DNA of 64,000 nucleotides from Rhizobium sp. Q54 (GCA_945907045.1 CAMDSH010000001.1:221866-285865), one strand, 5' to 3'. Counted from the first letter of the stretch, positions 27,005-36,191 are shown. Numbers and translations: made by a program. The notes: generated from the letters alone by a model not told the origin.

Positions 27005-27026
27005 AGCGCACAATACGTGTTGCGCT
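27005..27026. promoter_or_regulatory. Inverted repeat in the divergent intergenic region, candidate MarR operator
   Basis: Perfect 6-bp arms AGCGCA (27005-27010) and TGCGCT (27021-27026) around a 10-base centre, 32 bases upstream of the reductase start and about 100 before the Rieske gene. Placement suits a regulator controlling both directions. Binding by the local MarR protein is a guess. Confidence 0.35.
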
Positions 27027-27123
27027 AATGCCTCGACAACAAGGGCGGAATTCTTATAAACTAAAATACTTAGAAGCCTAACATAATTTAAGGCGCGCGC
27101 CGCGCCTTCGAGGGGACGCCGCC

Positions 27124-28425
27124 ATGATGATGACAAGGGAAGAAAACGATCTGCTCTGCCGCGTCGAGGGCGATGCGCCGATGGGCCAGGTCATGCGGCG
27201 GCACTGGATTCCCGCGTGTCTCTCCGAGGAAGTGGCGGAGCCGGACGGCAAGCCGGTGAAAGTCCGCCTGCTTGGCGAAGACCTCGTGGTGTTCCGCGAT
27301 TCCGACGGGCGGCTCGGTGTGCTGGATGAATATTGCCCGCACCGTCGGGTGTCGCTCGCTTACGGGCGCAACGAAGAGTGCGGCCTGCGCTGCCTCTATC
27401 ATGGCTGGAAGATGGACGTTGAAGGCAACGTGATCGAGATGGCGTCGGAGCCGGCGGAAAGCGGCTTTGCCGAAAAAGTTAAAATGAAAGCCTATCCCGC
27501 ACGCGAGGCCGGCGGCTTCGTGTGGACCTACATGGGCCCGGCGGCGTCGATGCCGGAATTCGAACGGCCCGCGTTCGCGCCGACGCCGGAGACTCAAGTC
27601 TCGATCGTGAAGATCCACGTCGGTTGCAACTGGGCGCAAATCCTGGAAGGGCAGATCGACTCCGCGCACTCATCGCATCTGCATTCGTCCGACATGAAGC
27701 CGGCCAAGGTCGAAAGCGCGAAGGCGGTGGAGACGCATTGGCTGCGGCCGTCCACCGACAAGGCGCCGCGCCTGCAAGTGGAGCAGACCAGCTTCGGCTT
27801 CCATTACGCCGCGATCCGGCGCCCGATCCTGAATGCGAACACGCATGATTATGTGCGCAAGACCGTCTACATCGCGCCGTTCGTCGCGCTGATCCCGCCC
27901 AACAACGCTTACAACGTCGCGACGGTGCTCACGCCGACCGACGACACCCACACCGCGTTCCACTTCATCGCCTGGCGCGAGAGCGGAAACATCGATCAGG
28001 AAGCGTGGCGCAAGTTCAATGTGGCGCAACGCGGCATCGATATCGATGACGGCTATAATAATTTCCGCACGCGTGCGAACGATTACAACCAAGATCGCAA
28101 CGCCATGAAGCTCGGCGACTTCACCGGCATCCGCGGCATTCCCAATCAGGACATCGCGATGTGGGAGACGATGGGGCCGATCGCCGACCGCACCAAGGAA
28201 CAGCTCGGCGCCAGCGATCTTGCGGTTGTGGAGTTTCGCCGCATCATGGTCGACGCCGCCCGCGCCATGCGCGAGAAGGGCATCGCTATCGGACGTACCG
28301 AACCGCATATTCCGCATGCTACGATTAGCTCATTCGAGGGTATGCTGCCCAAGAATGCCAATTGGCGTAACGCCGGCGCGGATAACAAGCCGGCGGCGCA
28401 AAACGGTCAGGAACGCGTTGCCTGA
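27124..28425 (+). CDS. Rieske ring-hydroxylating oxygenase, phthalate 4,5-dioxygenase-like
   Basis: The 433-residue protein carries a Rieske [2Fe-2S] site Cys71-x-His73 and Cys90-x2-His93 (CPHRR and CLYHGW), and a mononuclear iron site in EGQIDSAHSSHLH (Asp179, His182, His187). This is the alpha-only oxygenase type that works with a PDR-type reductase, the gene for which diverges from it. GAGGGGA lies 7 bases before the ATG. Substrate is unknown; aromatic acids are usual for the type. Confidence 0.93.
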   Translation: MMMTREENDLLCRVEGDAPMGQVMRRHWIPACLSEEVAEPDGKPVKVRLLGEDLVVFRDSDGRLGVLDEYCPHRRVSLAYGRNEECGLRCLYHGWKMDVEGNVIEMASEPAESGFAEKVKMKAYPAREAGGFVWTYMGPAASMPEFERPAFAPTPETQVSIVKIHVGCNWAQILEGQIDSAHSSHLHSSDMKPAKVESAKAVETHWLRPSTDKAPRLQVEQTSFGFHYAAIRRPILNANTHDYVRKTVYIAPFVALIPPNNAYNVATVLTPTDDTHTAFHFIAWRESGNIDQEAWRKFNVAQRGIDIDDGYNNFRTRANDYNQDRNAMKLGDFTGIRGIPNQDIAMWETMGPIADRTKEQLGASDLAVVEFRRIMVDAARAMREKGIAIGRTEPHIPHATISSFEGMLPKNANWRNAGADNKPAAQNGQERVA

Positions 28426-28460
28426 CCGGCCAACAAGAGAAGACGCACAGGGAGGAACAC

Positions 28461-29420
28461 ATGATGAAACTGAAATTCGCCGGCGCGATCGCAGCGCTCG
28501 GCGTCTCGCTTGTCGCGGGCTCTGCCGTCGCGCAGGACACGCTCAAGCTCGCGGTCGGCCAGCGCGGCAACTGGGACACCTCGGTGTCGGAAGTCGGACA
28601 GCTCGCCGGGATTTTCAAGAAACATAATCTGGTGCTCGAAATCGTCTACACGCAGGGCGCGGGCGAAACCCAGCAGGCGGTGATCTCCGGCAGCGTCGAT
28701 CTCGGCATTGCGGCGGGTGTCATGGGCGTGCTGAGCGCTTATTCCAAAGGCGCGCCGGTTCGCGTCATTGGCGCGGAGACGACCGGCGCCGGCGATCTGT
28801 ACTGGTACGTGAAGGCGGATTCGCCGATCAAGTCGCTCAAAGACACCGACGGCAAGACGCTGGCCTATTCGACCAACGGCTCCTCGACGCACGGCATCGT
28901 GACGGCGTTCGTGAAGCAGTACAATTTGAAAGCCAAGCTGACCTCGACCGGCGGTCCTCCGGGCACGCTCACGCAGGTGATGTCCGATCAGGTCGATGTC
29001 GGCTGGTCGGCGCCGCCGTTCGGTCTCGATCAGCTTGATGCCAAGCAGATTCGCATCATCGCTTCGGGCAACGACGCCGCGGTGTTCAAGGGGCAGACCG
29101 TTCGCCTTCTCATCGCCAACGCGGATGCGCTGAAAGCCAAGAAGGCGATTATCGAGCGCTACATGAAGGCCTACCGCGAGACGGTGGATTACATGTACGG
29201 CAATCCGCAGGCGCTGAAGGTCTATTCGGACTGGCTGAAAATCACCGAGGCCAAGGCCAAGCGCACACGCGACGATTTCTTCCCGAAGTCCTCGATCGAT
29301 CCGGACAAGATCACCGGTCTCGATGCCATCGTGCGTGACGCGGTCGAACTCAAATTCACCGCGACGCAACTGACCAAGGAGCAACTGGCGGAGTTGATCC
29401 AGATTCCGCCGCGCAAATAA
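28461..29420 (+). CDS. NitT/TauT-family ABC substrate-binding protein (orphan)
   Basis: The 319-residue protein has a signal peptide (about 1-22, SAVA-QD), then a SsuA/NMT1-like binding fold: LKLAVGQRGNWDTSVSEV, VVYTQGAGETQQAVISGSVDLGI-type segment and DTDGKTLAYSTNGSSTHG. These proteins bind small anionic or aromatic ligands for uptake. No permease or ATPase gene is nearby, so it must share a transporter encoded elsewhere. A GGGAGGAA ribosome site precedes the ATG. It follows the Rieske gene by 35 bases. Confidence 0.9.
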   Translation: MMKLKFAGAIAALGVSLVAGSAVAQDTLKLAVGQRGNWDTSVSEVGQLAGIFKKHNLVLEIVYTQGAGETQQAVISGSVDLGIAAGVMGVLSAYSKGAPVRVIGAETTGAGDLYWYVKADSPIKSLKDTDGKTLAYSTNGSSTHGIVTAFVKQYNLKAKLTSTGGPPGTLTQVMSDQVDVGWSAPPFGLDQLDAKQIRIIASGNDAAVFKGQTVRLLIANADALKAKKAIIERYMKAYRETVDYMYGNPQALKVYSDWLKITEAKAKRTRDDFFPKSSIDPDKITGLDAIVRDAVELKFTATQLTKEQLAELIQIPPRK

Positions 29421-29469
29421 AGCCGGATCGGTTATAGTTGGCGCCAGGGGCGGGATAGGGAGTTCCACC

Positions 29470-30510
29470 ATGCGCGCCAAGTCGTTGATACCAGCCGTCG
29501 CGGGTTTGATCGCCGCGACGGCTGTTGCTTTTGCCGCCGCTCCGGCGCCCACGAAGATCACGCCTGAGCTCGTCGAAGCCGCGAAGAAAGAAGGCAAGGT
29601 CGTCTTCTACACCGCGATCGACCTGAAAGTGGCGGAGGGACTGGGCAAGGCGTTCGAGGCCACCTATCCCGGCGTCGCCGTGCAGATCGAACGCACGGGC
29701 AGCGAGCGCATGTTCCAGCGCGTGCAGCAGGAACGCTCGAGCAAGATTTATGCGGCGGATGTGCTCGACGGCTCCGACCAGGCGCTGTTCGTCACCTTCA
29801 AGGCGCAGGGCATTCTTGAGCCGTTCGTGCCGGCGGATGTGGTGAAATGGCCGGCCGACCAGCGCGACCCCGACGGGCAATATGCCAGCGTGCGCTTCAC
29901 ACTGATGCCGATTTCCTACAACACGAATCTTGTGAAGCCTGACGACGCACCGAAAAGCTTCGCCGATCTGCTCGATCCGAAATGGACCGGCAAGATGGTG
30001 AAAGCGCATCCCGGCTACAGCGGCGGCATCGTCACCTCCACGTTTCAGGTCAGCCGCGATCTGGGCTGGGATTATCTGCAGAAGCTCGCCAAGCAAAAGG
30101 TGTTGCAGGTGCAATCGGCGACCGAGCCGCCGAAGAAACTCGCGCTTGGCGAGCGCGCCATCGCCGCCGACGGGCTGGAATATGTTTCCAATCTGGAGAA
30201 GGAAAAAGGCTCGCCTGTGGAGATGATTTATCCGAGCGAGGGCACGCCGTTCGTTCCCGGTTGCGCGGCGATCGTGAAGGACGCGCCCCATCCCAACGCC
30301 GCCAAATTGTTCATGAGTTTCCTGTTCTCACAGCAGGCGCAGCAGTTTCTTTCCGACACCGGCGGCATGCGCTCGTTTCATCCCGACGTGAAACTGAAAT
30401 CCGGCCGCAAGCCGCTCGCGCAGATCAAGCTGATGAAATCCGATCCCATCGCGCAGGAAAAAGCGACCGAAGAGATCAAGAAAAAATACGCCGAGTATTT
30501 CGGAATTTGA
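29470..30510 (+). CDS. Fe(3+)/AfuA-type ABC substrate-binding protein (orphan)
   Basis: The 346-residue protein has a signal peptide (about 1-24) and the family start VEAAKKEGKVVFYTAIDL, with LGKAFEATYPGV and later HPNAAKLFMSFLFSQQAQQF. The family includes iron, phosphonate and small organic anion binders. Again no permease or ATPase genes accompany it. It is followed after 2 bases by the dehalogenase-like gene, so the two are co-transcribed. Confidence 0.9.
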   Translation: MRAKSLIPAVAGLIAATAVAFAAAPAPTKITPELVEAAKKEGKVVFYTAIDLKVAEGLGKAFEATYPGVAVQIERTGSERMFQRVQQERSSKIYAADVLDGSDQALFVTFKAQGILEPFVPADVVKWPADQRDPDGQYASVRFTLMPISYNTNLVKPDDAPKSFADLLDPKWTGKMVKAHPGYSGGIVTSTFQVSRDLGWDYLQKLAKQKVLQVQSATEPPKKLALGERAIAADGLEYVSNLEKEKGSPVEMIYPSEGTPFVPGCAAIVKDAPHPNAAKLFMSFLFSQQAQQFLSDTGGMRSFHPDVKLKSGRKPLAQIKLMKSDPIAQEKATEEIKKKYAEYFGI

Positions 30511-30512
30511 CC

Positions 30513-31400
30513 GTGGCGTTTTTCGAAGGTTTCACGCGCACGGAAATCGCGGCCAAGGGCGCGCGCATCGTCACCGTGCACGGCGGCAAGGGCCCGCCGC
30601 TGCTGCTGATGCACGGCAACCCGTTCACGCATGTGAACTGGCACAAGGTGGCGCCCTCGCTGGCGCGTGATTTTACCGTGGTGTGCACGGACTTGCGCGG
30701 TTACGGCGATTCCGGAAAGCCGCCGGGCGGCGAGGATCATTCCGGCTATTCGTTCCGCGCCATGGCGCAGGACCAGGTCGAGGTGATGGCCGCGCTCGGG
30801 TTCGATAAATTCTACGCCGCCGGTCACGACCGCGGCGGGCGCGTACTGCACCGCATGTGTCTCGATCATGCCGACAAGGTGACGCGCGCGGCGATCCTCG
30901 ACATCATCCCGCAGCACCATCTGCTCAATAACGTGACGCGGCAGTGGGGCACGTTTTCGTGGCACTGGTTCTTCAACATCCAGCCCGAGCCGCTGCCCGA
31001 GAAAATGATGGGTGCCGATCCCGACTGGTTCATCCAGAGGAAACTGGCGAAGACCAAACAGGGCCTGAGTTTCTTCGATCCGGCGGCGCTCGCGGAATAC
31101 ATGCGCTGCTTCCGCAACCCGGAAACCATCCACGCCATCTGCGAGGATTATCGCGCCACCTTCGGCGTCGATCTGGAGATGGATACGAAGGATTTCGATG
31201 CGGGACGAAAGATCACCGTTCCGCTGCTGTTGTTATGGGGCGCGAGCGGCGGCGTCGGGCGCAATCACAAGCCGGCGGAGATTTGGGCGAAATACGCTAG
31301 CGACATTCGCGGCGCGCAGGCGCTGCCCTGCGGGCATTATCTGTCGGAAGAAGCGCCAAAGGAGACGGCGGAAGCCTTGCGCGCGTTTTTTATTTCCTAA
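30513..31400 (+). CDS. Alpha/beta hydrolase resembling fluoroacetate dehalogenase
   Basis: The 295-residue protein (GTG start, two bases after the preceding stop) aligns with fluoroacetate dehalogenase FAcD of Rhodopseudomonas palustris. Nucleophile Asp106 in GHDRGGR, Arg107 and Arg110 (carboxylate binding), Asp130, His151-Trp152 and Tyr213 (halide pocket) and His275 correspond to FAcD Asp110, Arg111, Arg114, Asp134, His155-Trp156, Tyr219 and His280 as I recall them. The reaction would be hydrolytic dehalogenation of a haloacetate to glycolate. Epoxide hydrolases have similar folds but lack the Arg pair. Neighbouring binding proteins may import the acid. Confidence 0.82.
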   Translation: MAFFEGFTRTEIAAKGARIVTVHGGKGPPLLLMHGNPFTHVNWHKVAPSLARDFTVVCTDLRGYGDSGKPPGGEDHSGYSFRAMAQDQVEVMAALGFDKFYAAGHDRGGRVLHRMCLDHADKVTRAAILDIIPQHHLLNNVTRQWGTFSWHWFFNIQPEPLPEKMMGADPDWFIQRKLAKTKQGLSFFDPAALAEYMRCFRNPETIHAICEDYRATFGVDLEMDTKDFDAGRKITVPLLLLWGASGGVGRNHKPAEIWAKYASDIRGAQALPCGHYLSEEAPKETAEALRAFFIS

Positions 31401-32437
31401 ACCGCCAGCGGCGTCGGCATGGTGAGAAATTCGCGCACCACGTGCCAGATCAAATGGCGGTTGATGCTCATCAGCGGGCTGTGCGCCGTGTTCGGCAAAA
31501 TGACGAACTGGCGATCATTGTTCGGCAACTGCTGATAAAAATCGATCAGGTCTTCGTTGGTGGAATTGCCGTCACGCGCGCCGCGCGTCAGCATGACGGG
31601 CGCGAGCACTTTCTTCGGATCGACCAGCGGCAGTTTCGCAACCATGTCGTAATAAGTGCCGGTCGGCACCTGATCGCCGAATTTCATTTCCTGTTCGGCC
31701 ATCGCTTCCGAAACCGCCGGATCGTAGCTCGACGCAAGTCCGTCGCGCGTATGAATCGAGCGGATCATGGCGAGGTCGCGCTTGCGCCGCGTGTTGGTGC
31801 GGTAAAATTCGAGCTGCTCGCGGCGGCGCGTCATCTCGGGCGAATCCTTGCCCTTGTAGGTAAACGCGGAAAGTATCAGCCGGTCGATGCGCTCCGGCTG
31901 CGCCTGCGCGAAGGCGCCCGCGCGGATCGCGCCTGACGATGTGCCGAAGAAATGCATTTTAGTGCGGCCGGTCTCGCGGGTGACGACGTCCATCGCGGCG
32001 GCGAGGTCTTCGACGCCGCTGGCGATGTCCGAGGAGTTGCCGGAACTGCCCGAGCGGCCGTAGCCGTCATGGTCCATGGTCCAGACGTCGTAACCCTCGC
32101 GCGCCAGCACGTTCATGAAGGAATATTCGCCCTTGCCGGGGACGGCGAGGTCGTAGGTGGTGCGGGTGGAATTCGATGAGCCGTGCACCAGAAAGACGAT
32201 GGGCAGCGCCGGTTCGCCGGATTTCGGAGCGCTGGCGCGCTTGCGCCACAGGTTGAGCGAAACATTGCCTTTCTTCGCCCAATATTCCGCGCTCCAGATG
32301 TCGGGACCGGCGGGCGCGGCCTGCGCCGTCTGCGCCTGTGCCTGAGGAATGATGCTGGAGATCAGCCCCGCGCCGAGGCCGAGACCCGTGCCTGCGAGAA
32401 CCGTACGCCGCGGAAAGGAATGATCGATGCCGGCCAT
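31397..32437 (-). CDS. Exported (Tat-type) alpha/beta hydrolase
   Basis: The 346-residue protein begins MAGIDHSFPRRTVLAGTGLG, a twin-arginine-like signal. The hydrolase core shows an oxyanion region FLVHGSSNS, nucleophile Ser in FFGTSSGAIRAG (G-x-S-x-G), acid in RGARDGNSTNEDL and His in NTAHSPLM. The ATG at 32437 is preferred because the signal peptide starts there. It converges with the dehalogenase-like gene, their stops overlapping by four bases. Substrate unknown; an ester or amide released outside the cytoplasm is plausible. Confidence 0.85.
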   Translation of the reverse strand: MAGIDHSFPRRTVLAGTGLGLGAGLISSIIPQAQAQTAQAAPAGPDIWSAEYWAKKGNVSLNLWRKRASAPKSGEPALPIVFLVHGSSNSTRTTYDLAVPGKGEYSFMNVLAREGYDVWTMDHDGYGRSGSSGNSSDIASGVEDLAAAMDVVTRETGRTKMHFFGTSSGAIRAGAFAQAQPERIDRLILSAFTYKGKDSPEMTRRREQLEFYRTNTRRKRDLAMIRSIHTRDGLASSYDPAVSEAMAEQEMKFGDQVPTGTYYDMVAKLPLVDPKKVLAPVMLTRGARDGNSTNEDLIDFYQQLPNNDRQFVILPNTAHSPLMSINRHLIWHVVREFLTMPTPLAV

Positions 32438-32617
32438 GATGTCCCCCTGCTCGTTCGGGCCGAGACTAGCAAAGTGGCGGGCCTCTGGGCAGGGCATTCC
32501 GCACGATGCCGGGATGAAAAACCATCGCGCCGTTCCGGCAGTTCTGCTAGGGAAAAACGCGCGTGCTGCGGGCCACGCATCCTGCTTTCATTCGGCCCAG
32601 ACGATCCGGAGCGAGGA

Positions 32618-33688
32618 ATGTTGAATTGGCTGCGCGCGGTGGCGCGGTTCCTCCGGGAGAAGATCGGGTGGAATCGGATCGGGCTGGCCGTGAGCGTCGG
32701 CATCATCGTCATTGCGGTGGTGGTGCTGTTTCGCATGTTGCACGGCCTCGACGTCGATGAGGTCGTTTACGCGCTGAAGGCAACGCCCCCGCGCGACATC
32801 GCAATCGCGGCTTTCTTCGTCGCCGCCGCTTATTTCACGCTCACCTTCTACGATCTGTTCGCGCTGCGCACGATCGGCCGCAAGAAAATTCCCTATCGCA
32901 TCGCCGCGCTAGCAGGCTTCACCAGCTATTCCATCGGCCACAACGTCGGCGCCACCGTGTTCACCGGCGGCGCGGTGCGCTATCGCGTTTATTCTGCCTG
33001 GGGGCTCAACGCCATTGATGTGGCGAAAATCTGCTTCGTCGCGGGGCTGACGTTCTGGCTCGGCAATGCCACGGTGCTCGGCCTCGGCATCGCCTATCAT
33101 CCGCAGGCGGCAACCGCGGTCGATCAATTGCCGCCTCTGATCAATCGCCTCATCGCGTTCGGCATTCTCACCGCGCTGGCCTGTTACATCGGCTGGGTAT
33201 GGCGCGGCTCGCGCGTGATCGGGCGGCAGGAATGGACGGTCGAACTGCCGAACGGTCCCTTGACGCTGCTGCAGATCGCCATCGGCATCGTCGATCTGAG
33301 TTGCTGCGCAGTCGCGATGTACATGCTGCTGCCGGAGGAGCCGAACATCGGCTTCGTCACGCTGGCGGTGATCTTCGTTTCCGCGACGCTGCTCGGCTTT
33401 GCCAGTCACGCGCCGGGCGGGCTTGGCGTGTTCGACGCCGCCATGCTGGTCGCGCTCTGGCAATTCGACAAAGAGGAACTGGTCGCCGGATTGCTGCTGT
33501 TCCGGCTGCTCTATTATGTAGTTCCGTTCGCGCTGTCGCTGGCGATCCTCGGCTCGCGCGAACTTCTCATCAACATGCGCGCGGGGCCGGCATTATCGAA
33601 ACCGCCGCCGATCGATGCCGCCGCGCCGATCAAGAGCCAAATTGCTAAGAAGAAAACCGCGGCGAAGAAGAAAAAAGACGCCGGTTGA
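32618..33688 (+). CDS. YbhN/UPF0104-family membrane protein (LPG-synthase transmembrane type)
   Basis: The 356-residue protein has about eight hydrophobic segments and the family blocks FTSYSIGHNVGATVFTGGAVRYR and GFASHAPGGLGVFDAAML. Relatives include the flippase/transmembrane part of MprF, but this protein lacks the synthase domain. The C-terminus is a lysine-rich cytoplasmic tail (IAKKKTAAKKKKDAG). GAGGAA precedes the ATG at 32618. phoR starts two bases after its stop, so it is co-transcribed with the phosphate locus. Confidence 0.85.
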   Translation: MLNWLRAVARFLREKIGWNRIGLAVSVGIIVIAVVVLFRMLHGLDVDEVVYALKATPPRDIAIAAFFVAAAYFTLTFYDLFALRTIGRKKIPYRIAALAGFTSYSIGHNVGATVFTGGAVRYRVYSAWGLNAIDVAKICFVAGLTFWLGNATVLGLGIAYHPQAATAVDQLPPLINRLIAFGILTALACYIGWVWRGSRVIGRQEWTVELPNGPLTLLQIAIGIVDLSCCAVAMYMLLPEEPNIGFVTLAVIFVSATLLGFASHAPGGLGVFDAAMLVALWQFDKEELVAGLLLFRLLYYVVPFALSLAILGSRELLINMRAGPALSKPPPIDAAAPIKSQIAKKKTAAKKKKDAG

Positions 33689-33690
33689 TC

Positions 33691-34887
33691 ATGTCGGAGG
33701 ACGGGCAGAGCGGTGCGCGCGGCAACGGACAAAATGGGCCGGGCCGCTTGCGCGCTGCCTGGCGCGCGCTCGCGGGACATCAGCCGGCATCTTCACCGCC
33801 GTCGCAGCCGCCGACGCCGCCGAGCGAATTTTCCGTCGAAACGCTGATCGGCGCACTCCCCATCCCCGCCATTGCGCTCGATCGTCAGGGCCGCGTGCTT
33901 GCGCTCAATGCGCCTGCGAGCGCCATTGCGCCCGCGTTGCGCCGGGGCGAGCCGGCGCTGATCGCGCTGCGCGTGCCCGAACTGGTCGATGCCATCCGCC
34001 GCGCGGCATCCAGCGGAGAACGCCAGCAGGTGGAAATTTTCGAGCGCGTGCCGCTCGACCGCTGGTTCGAGGTCTCCGTAACGCCGGTCGTGCCGGCCGG
34101 AGGCGCGCATGCCGACTTGTTGCTAATGACGTTCAACGATCTCACGCCGCTGCACCGGGTCGAGGAGATGCGCGCCGACTTCATCGCCAACGCCAGCCAT
34201 GAATTGCGAACCCCGCTCGCCGCATTGCTCGGTTTCATCGAGACGCTGCAAGGCCCAGCGCGCGAGGACACGGCGGTGCGCGAGAAATTTCTCGTCATCA
34301 TGCAGGCGCAAGCATCGCGCATGGCGCGTCTCATCGACGATCTGTTGTCGCTCTCGCGCATCGAGCTGAACGCGCATTTGCGTCCCGACACGCCGGTCGA
34401 GCTGGCGCCGATCGTGCGTCAGGTGGCGGACGGATTGCAAATGCTGGCACGCGACCGTGGCGTCGAGATCAAGGTCACGGTCGCTGCTAACTCTCTCGAA
34501 GTGCTCGGCGACCGCGACGAACTGATCCGCGCGTTTGAAAATCTGGTCGAGAACGCGCTCAAATACGGCGCGGGCGGAAAGCGCGTGGATATCGTTTTGC
34601 GGCACGGCGAGACTTTATCGGGTGAGCTGGAAGCGCAAGTTGAAGTGCGCGATTATGGCCCCGGCATCGCGCCCGAGCATTTGCCGCGCCTTACCGAGCG
34701 CTTTTACCGCGTCGATGTGGTGGACAGCCGCGCGCAGGGTGGCACCGGATTGGGCCTCGCGCTGGTCAAGCATGTGCTCAACCGCCACGGCGGCCGCTTG
34801 ACCATCGAGAGCACGCCGGGCACCGGGGCGAGTTTCACCGTGCATCTGCCGTTGGCACCGGCGATTCCGTGTAAACGCGAAATTTAA
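33691..34887 (+). CDS. phoR: Phosphate-regulon sensor histidine kinase PhoR, without membrane segments
   Basis: The 398-residue kinase has a Pro-rich N-terminus, a PAS domain (about 50-150), HisKA with NASHELRTPLAALL (His170), N-box ENLVENALKYG, G1 DYGPGIA and G2 GTGLGLALVKHVLNRHGG. This matches PhoR and lies just upstream of pstS with phoB at the locus end. PhoR normally has one or two N-terminal membrane helices; none is seen here, and upstream in-frame extension is blocked by the YbhN gene. It may rely on PhoU and the Pst complex for localisation. Confidence 0.93.
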   Translation: MSEDGQSGARGNGQNGPGRLRAAWRALAGHQPASSPPSQPPTPPSEFSVETLIGALPIPAIALDRQGRVLALNAPASAIAPALRRGEPALIALRVPELVDAIRRAASSGERQQVEIFERVPLDRWFEVSVTPVVPAGGAHADLLLMTFNDLTPLHRVEEMRADFIANASHELRTPLAALLGFIETLQGPAREDTAVREKFLVIMQAQASRMARLIDDLLSLSRIELNAHLRPDTPVELAPIVRQVADGLQMLARDRGVEIKVTVAANSLEVLGDRDELIRAFENLVENALKYGAGGKRVDIVLRHGETLSGELEAQVEVRDYGPGIAPEHLPRLTERFYRVDVVDSRAQGGTGLGLALVKHVLNRHGGRLTIESTPGTGASFTVHLPLAPAIPCKREI

Positions 34888-34908
34888 AAGAAAAATCAGC
34901 GAGTTGAG

Positions 34909-34937
34909 TTGTCATTTCGTTGTCATCGAACGCTCAT
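34909..34937 (+). promoter_or_regulatory. Triple Pho box upstream of pstS
   Basis: TTGTCAT at 34909-34915, spacer TTCG, TTGTCAT at 34920-34926, spacer CGAA, CGCTCAT at 34931-34937: three 7-base PhoB half-sites at 11-base period. The first two are identical. This is the expected PhoB operator for pstSCAB-phoU-phoB, with the pstS start about 200 bases downstream. Confidence 0.85.
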
Positions 34938-35139
34938 AGAACGTTCGCATGCAACGACTAAGCCTCGCCTCGACTTCGGGCTTGATTGATCGAACGCAAG
35001 TCTCTGCCCCGGTCCGAAGCGCAGTCTTGTCGAGCGTATCCAATAACACGCGGCCGCCCGGCATCCGGGCATTGGTCAAGCGCAACGCGGATCGCACATC
35101 CGCAGCTTGGCCGGGCCGCAAACAAAATGGAGAGAACCC

Positions 35140-36177
35140 TTGAAACATTGGACCACATGGGTGGCCGCCAGTTTTATCGCGGCAGCACTCGCTCCCGCGC
35201 AAGCCGCCGATATCTCCGGCGCCGGCGCGACCTTCCCCTATCCGATCTACGCCAAGTGGGCCGACGCCTACAAAAAGGAAACCGGCAACGGACTGAACTA
35301 TCAGTCGATCGGTTCCGGCGGCGGCATCAAGCAGATCAAGGCCAAGACCGTCACCTTCGGAGCCAGCGACGCGCCGCTTTCGGGCAAGGACCTGGATGAA
35401 AGCGGTCTTGCGCAGTTCCCGATGGTCATGGGCGGCATCGTGCCGGTGGTCAATCTCGACGGCATTGCACCCGGCTCGCTCGTGATCGACGGCCCGACCC
35501 TCGCCAAGATCTTCATGGGCGAGATCAAGACCTGGGACGACGCGGCGCTCAAGAAGCTCAACCCATCCGCCAAGCTGCCCTCGCAGGCGATCGTCGTCGT
35601 GCATCGCTCCGACGGATCGGGCACCACCTACAACTTCGCCTATTATCTCGCGGACGTGAGCCCGGAGTGGAAGACGAAGGTCGGCTTCAACACTTCGGTT
35701 GAATGGCCGGTGGGTATCGGCGCCAAGGGCAACGAAGGCGTCGCCAACAACGTCGCCAACACCAAGGGCTCGGTCGGCTATGTCGAGTACGCCTACGCGC
35801 TGCAGAACAAGCTGACCTACACCAAGATGATCAACAAGGCCGGCAAGACCGTGGCGCCGACCGCGGAAGCCTTCCAGGCGGCGGCTGCCAATGCCGACTG
35901 GAAATCGCAACCCGGTTACGGCGTGATCCTCGCCAACCAGCCCGGCGAAAATTCATGGCCGATGACGGCTGCGACCTGGATCCTCGTCTACAAGAAGCCG
36001 GCGGATGCGGCGGCGACGGGCGAAGCGCTCAAGTTCTTCACCTGGGCCTACGCCAAGGGCGGCAAGATGGCGCAAGAACTCGATTATGTGCCGATGCCCG
36101 CCAAGGTCGTCACCGACATCGAGAAGTACTGGGCGTCCGAGATCAAGGACGCCAACGGCAAGCCGCTGACGAACTGA
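35140..36177 (+). CDS. pstS: Phosphate ABC transporter substrate-binding protein PstS
   Basis: PstS binds inorganic phosphate in the periplasm. The 345-residue protein has a signal peptide ([22 protein letters not shown]), then [20 protein letters not shown] and the phosphate-binding [10 protein letters not shown]. The only in-frame start that fits the signal peptide is TTG at 35140, with GGAGAG six bases upstream; an ATG at 35127 is out of frame. A hairpin follows the stop and may lower downstream expression relative to pstS. Confidence 0.97.
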   Translation: MKHWTTWVAASFIAAALAPAQAADISGAGATFPYPIYAKWADAYKKETGNGLNYQSIGSGGGIKQIKAKTVTFGASDAPLSGKDLDESGLAQFPMVMGGIVPVVNLDGIAPGSLVIDGPTLAKIFMGEIKTWDDAALKKLNPSAKLPSQAIVVVHRSDGSGTTYNFAYYLADVSPEWKTKVGFNTSVEWPVGIGAKGNEGVANNVANTKGSVGYVEYAYALQNKLTYTKMINKAGKTVAPTAEAFQAAAANADWKSQPGYGVILANQPGENSWPMTAATWILVYKKPADAAATGEALKFFTWAYAKGGKMAQELDYVPMPAKVVTDIEKYWASEIKDANGKPLTN

Positions 36178-36191
36178 TCCGGTATGGCATG

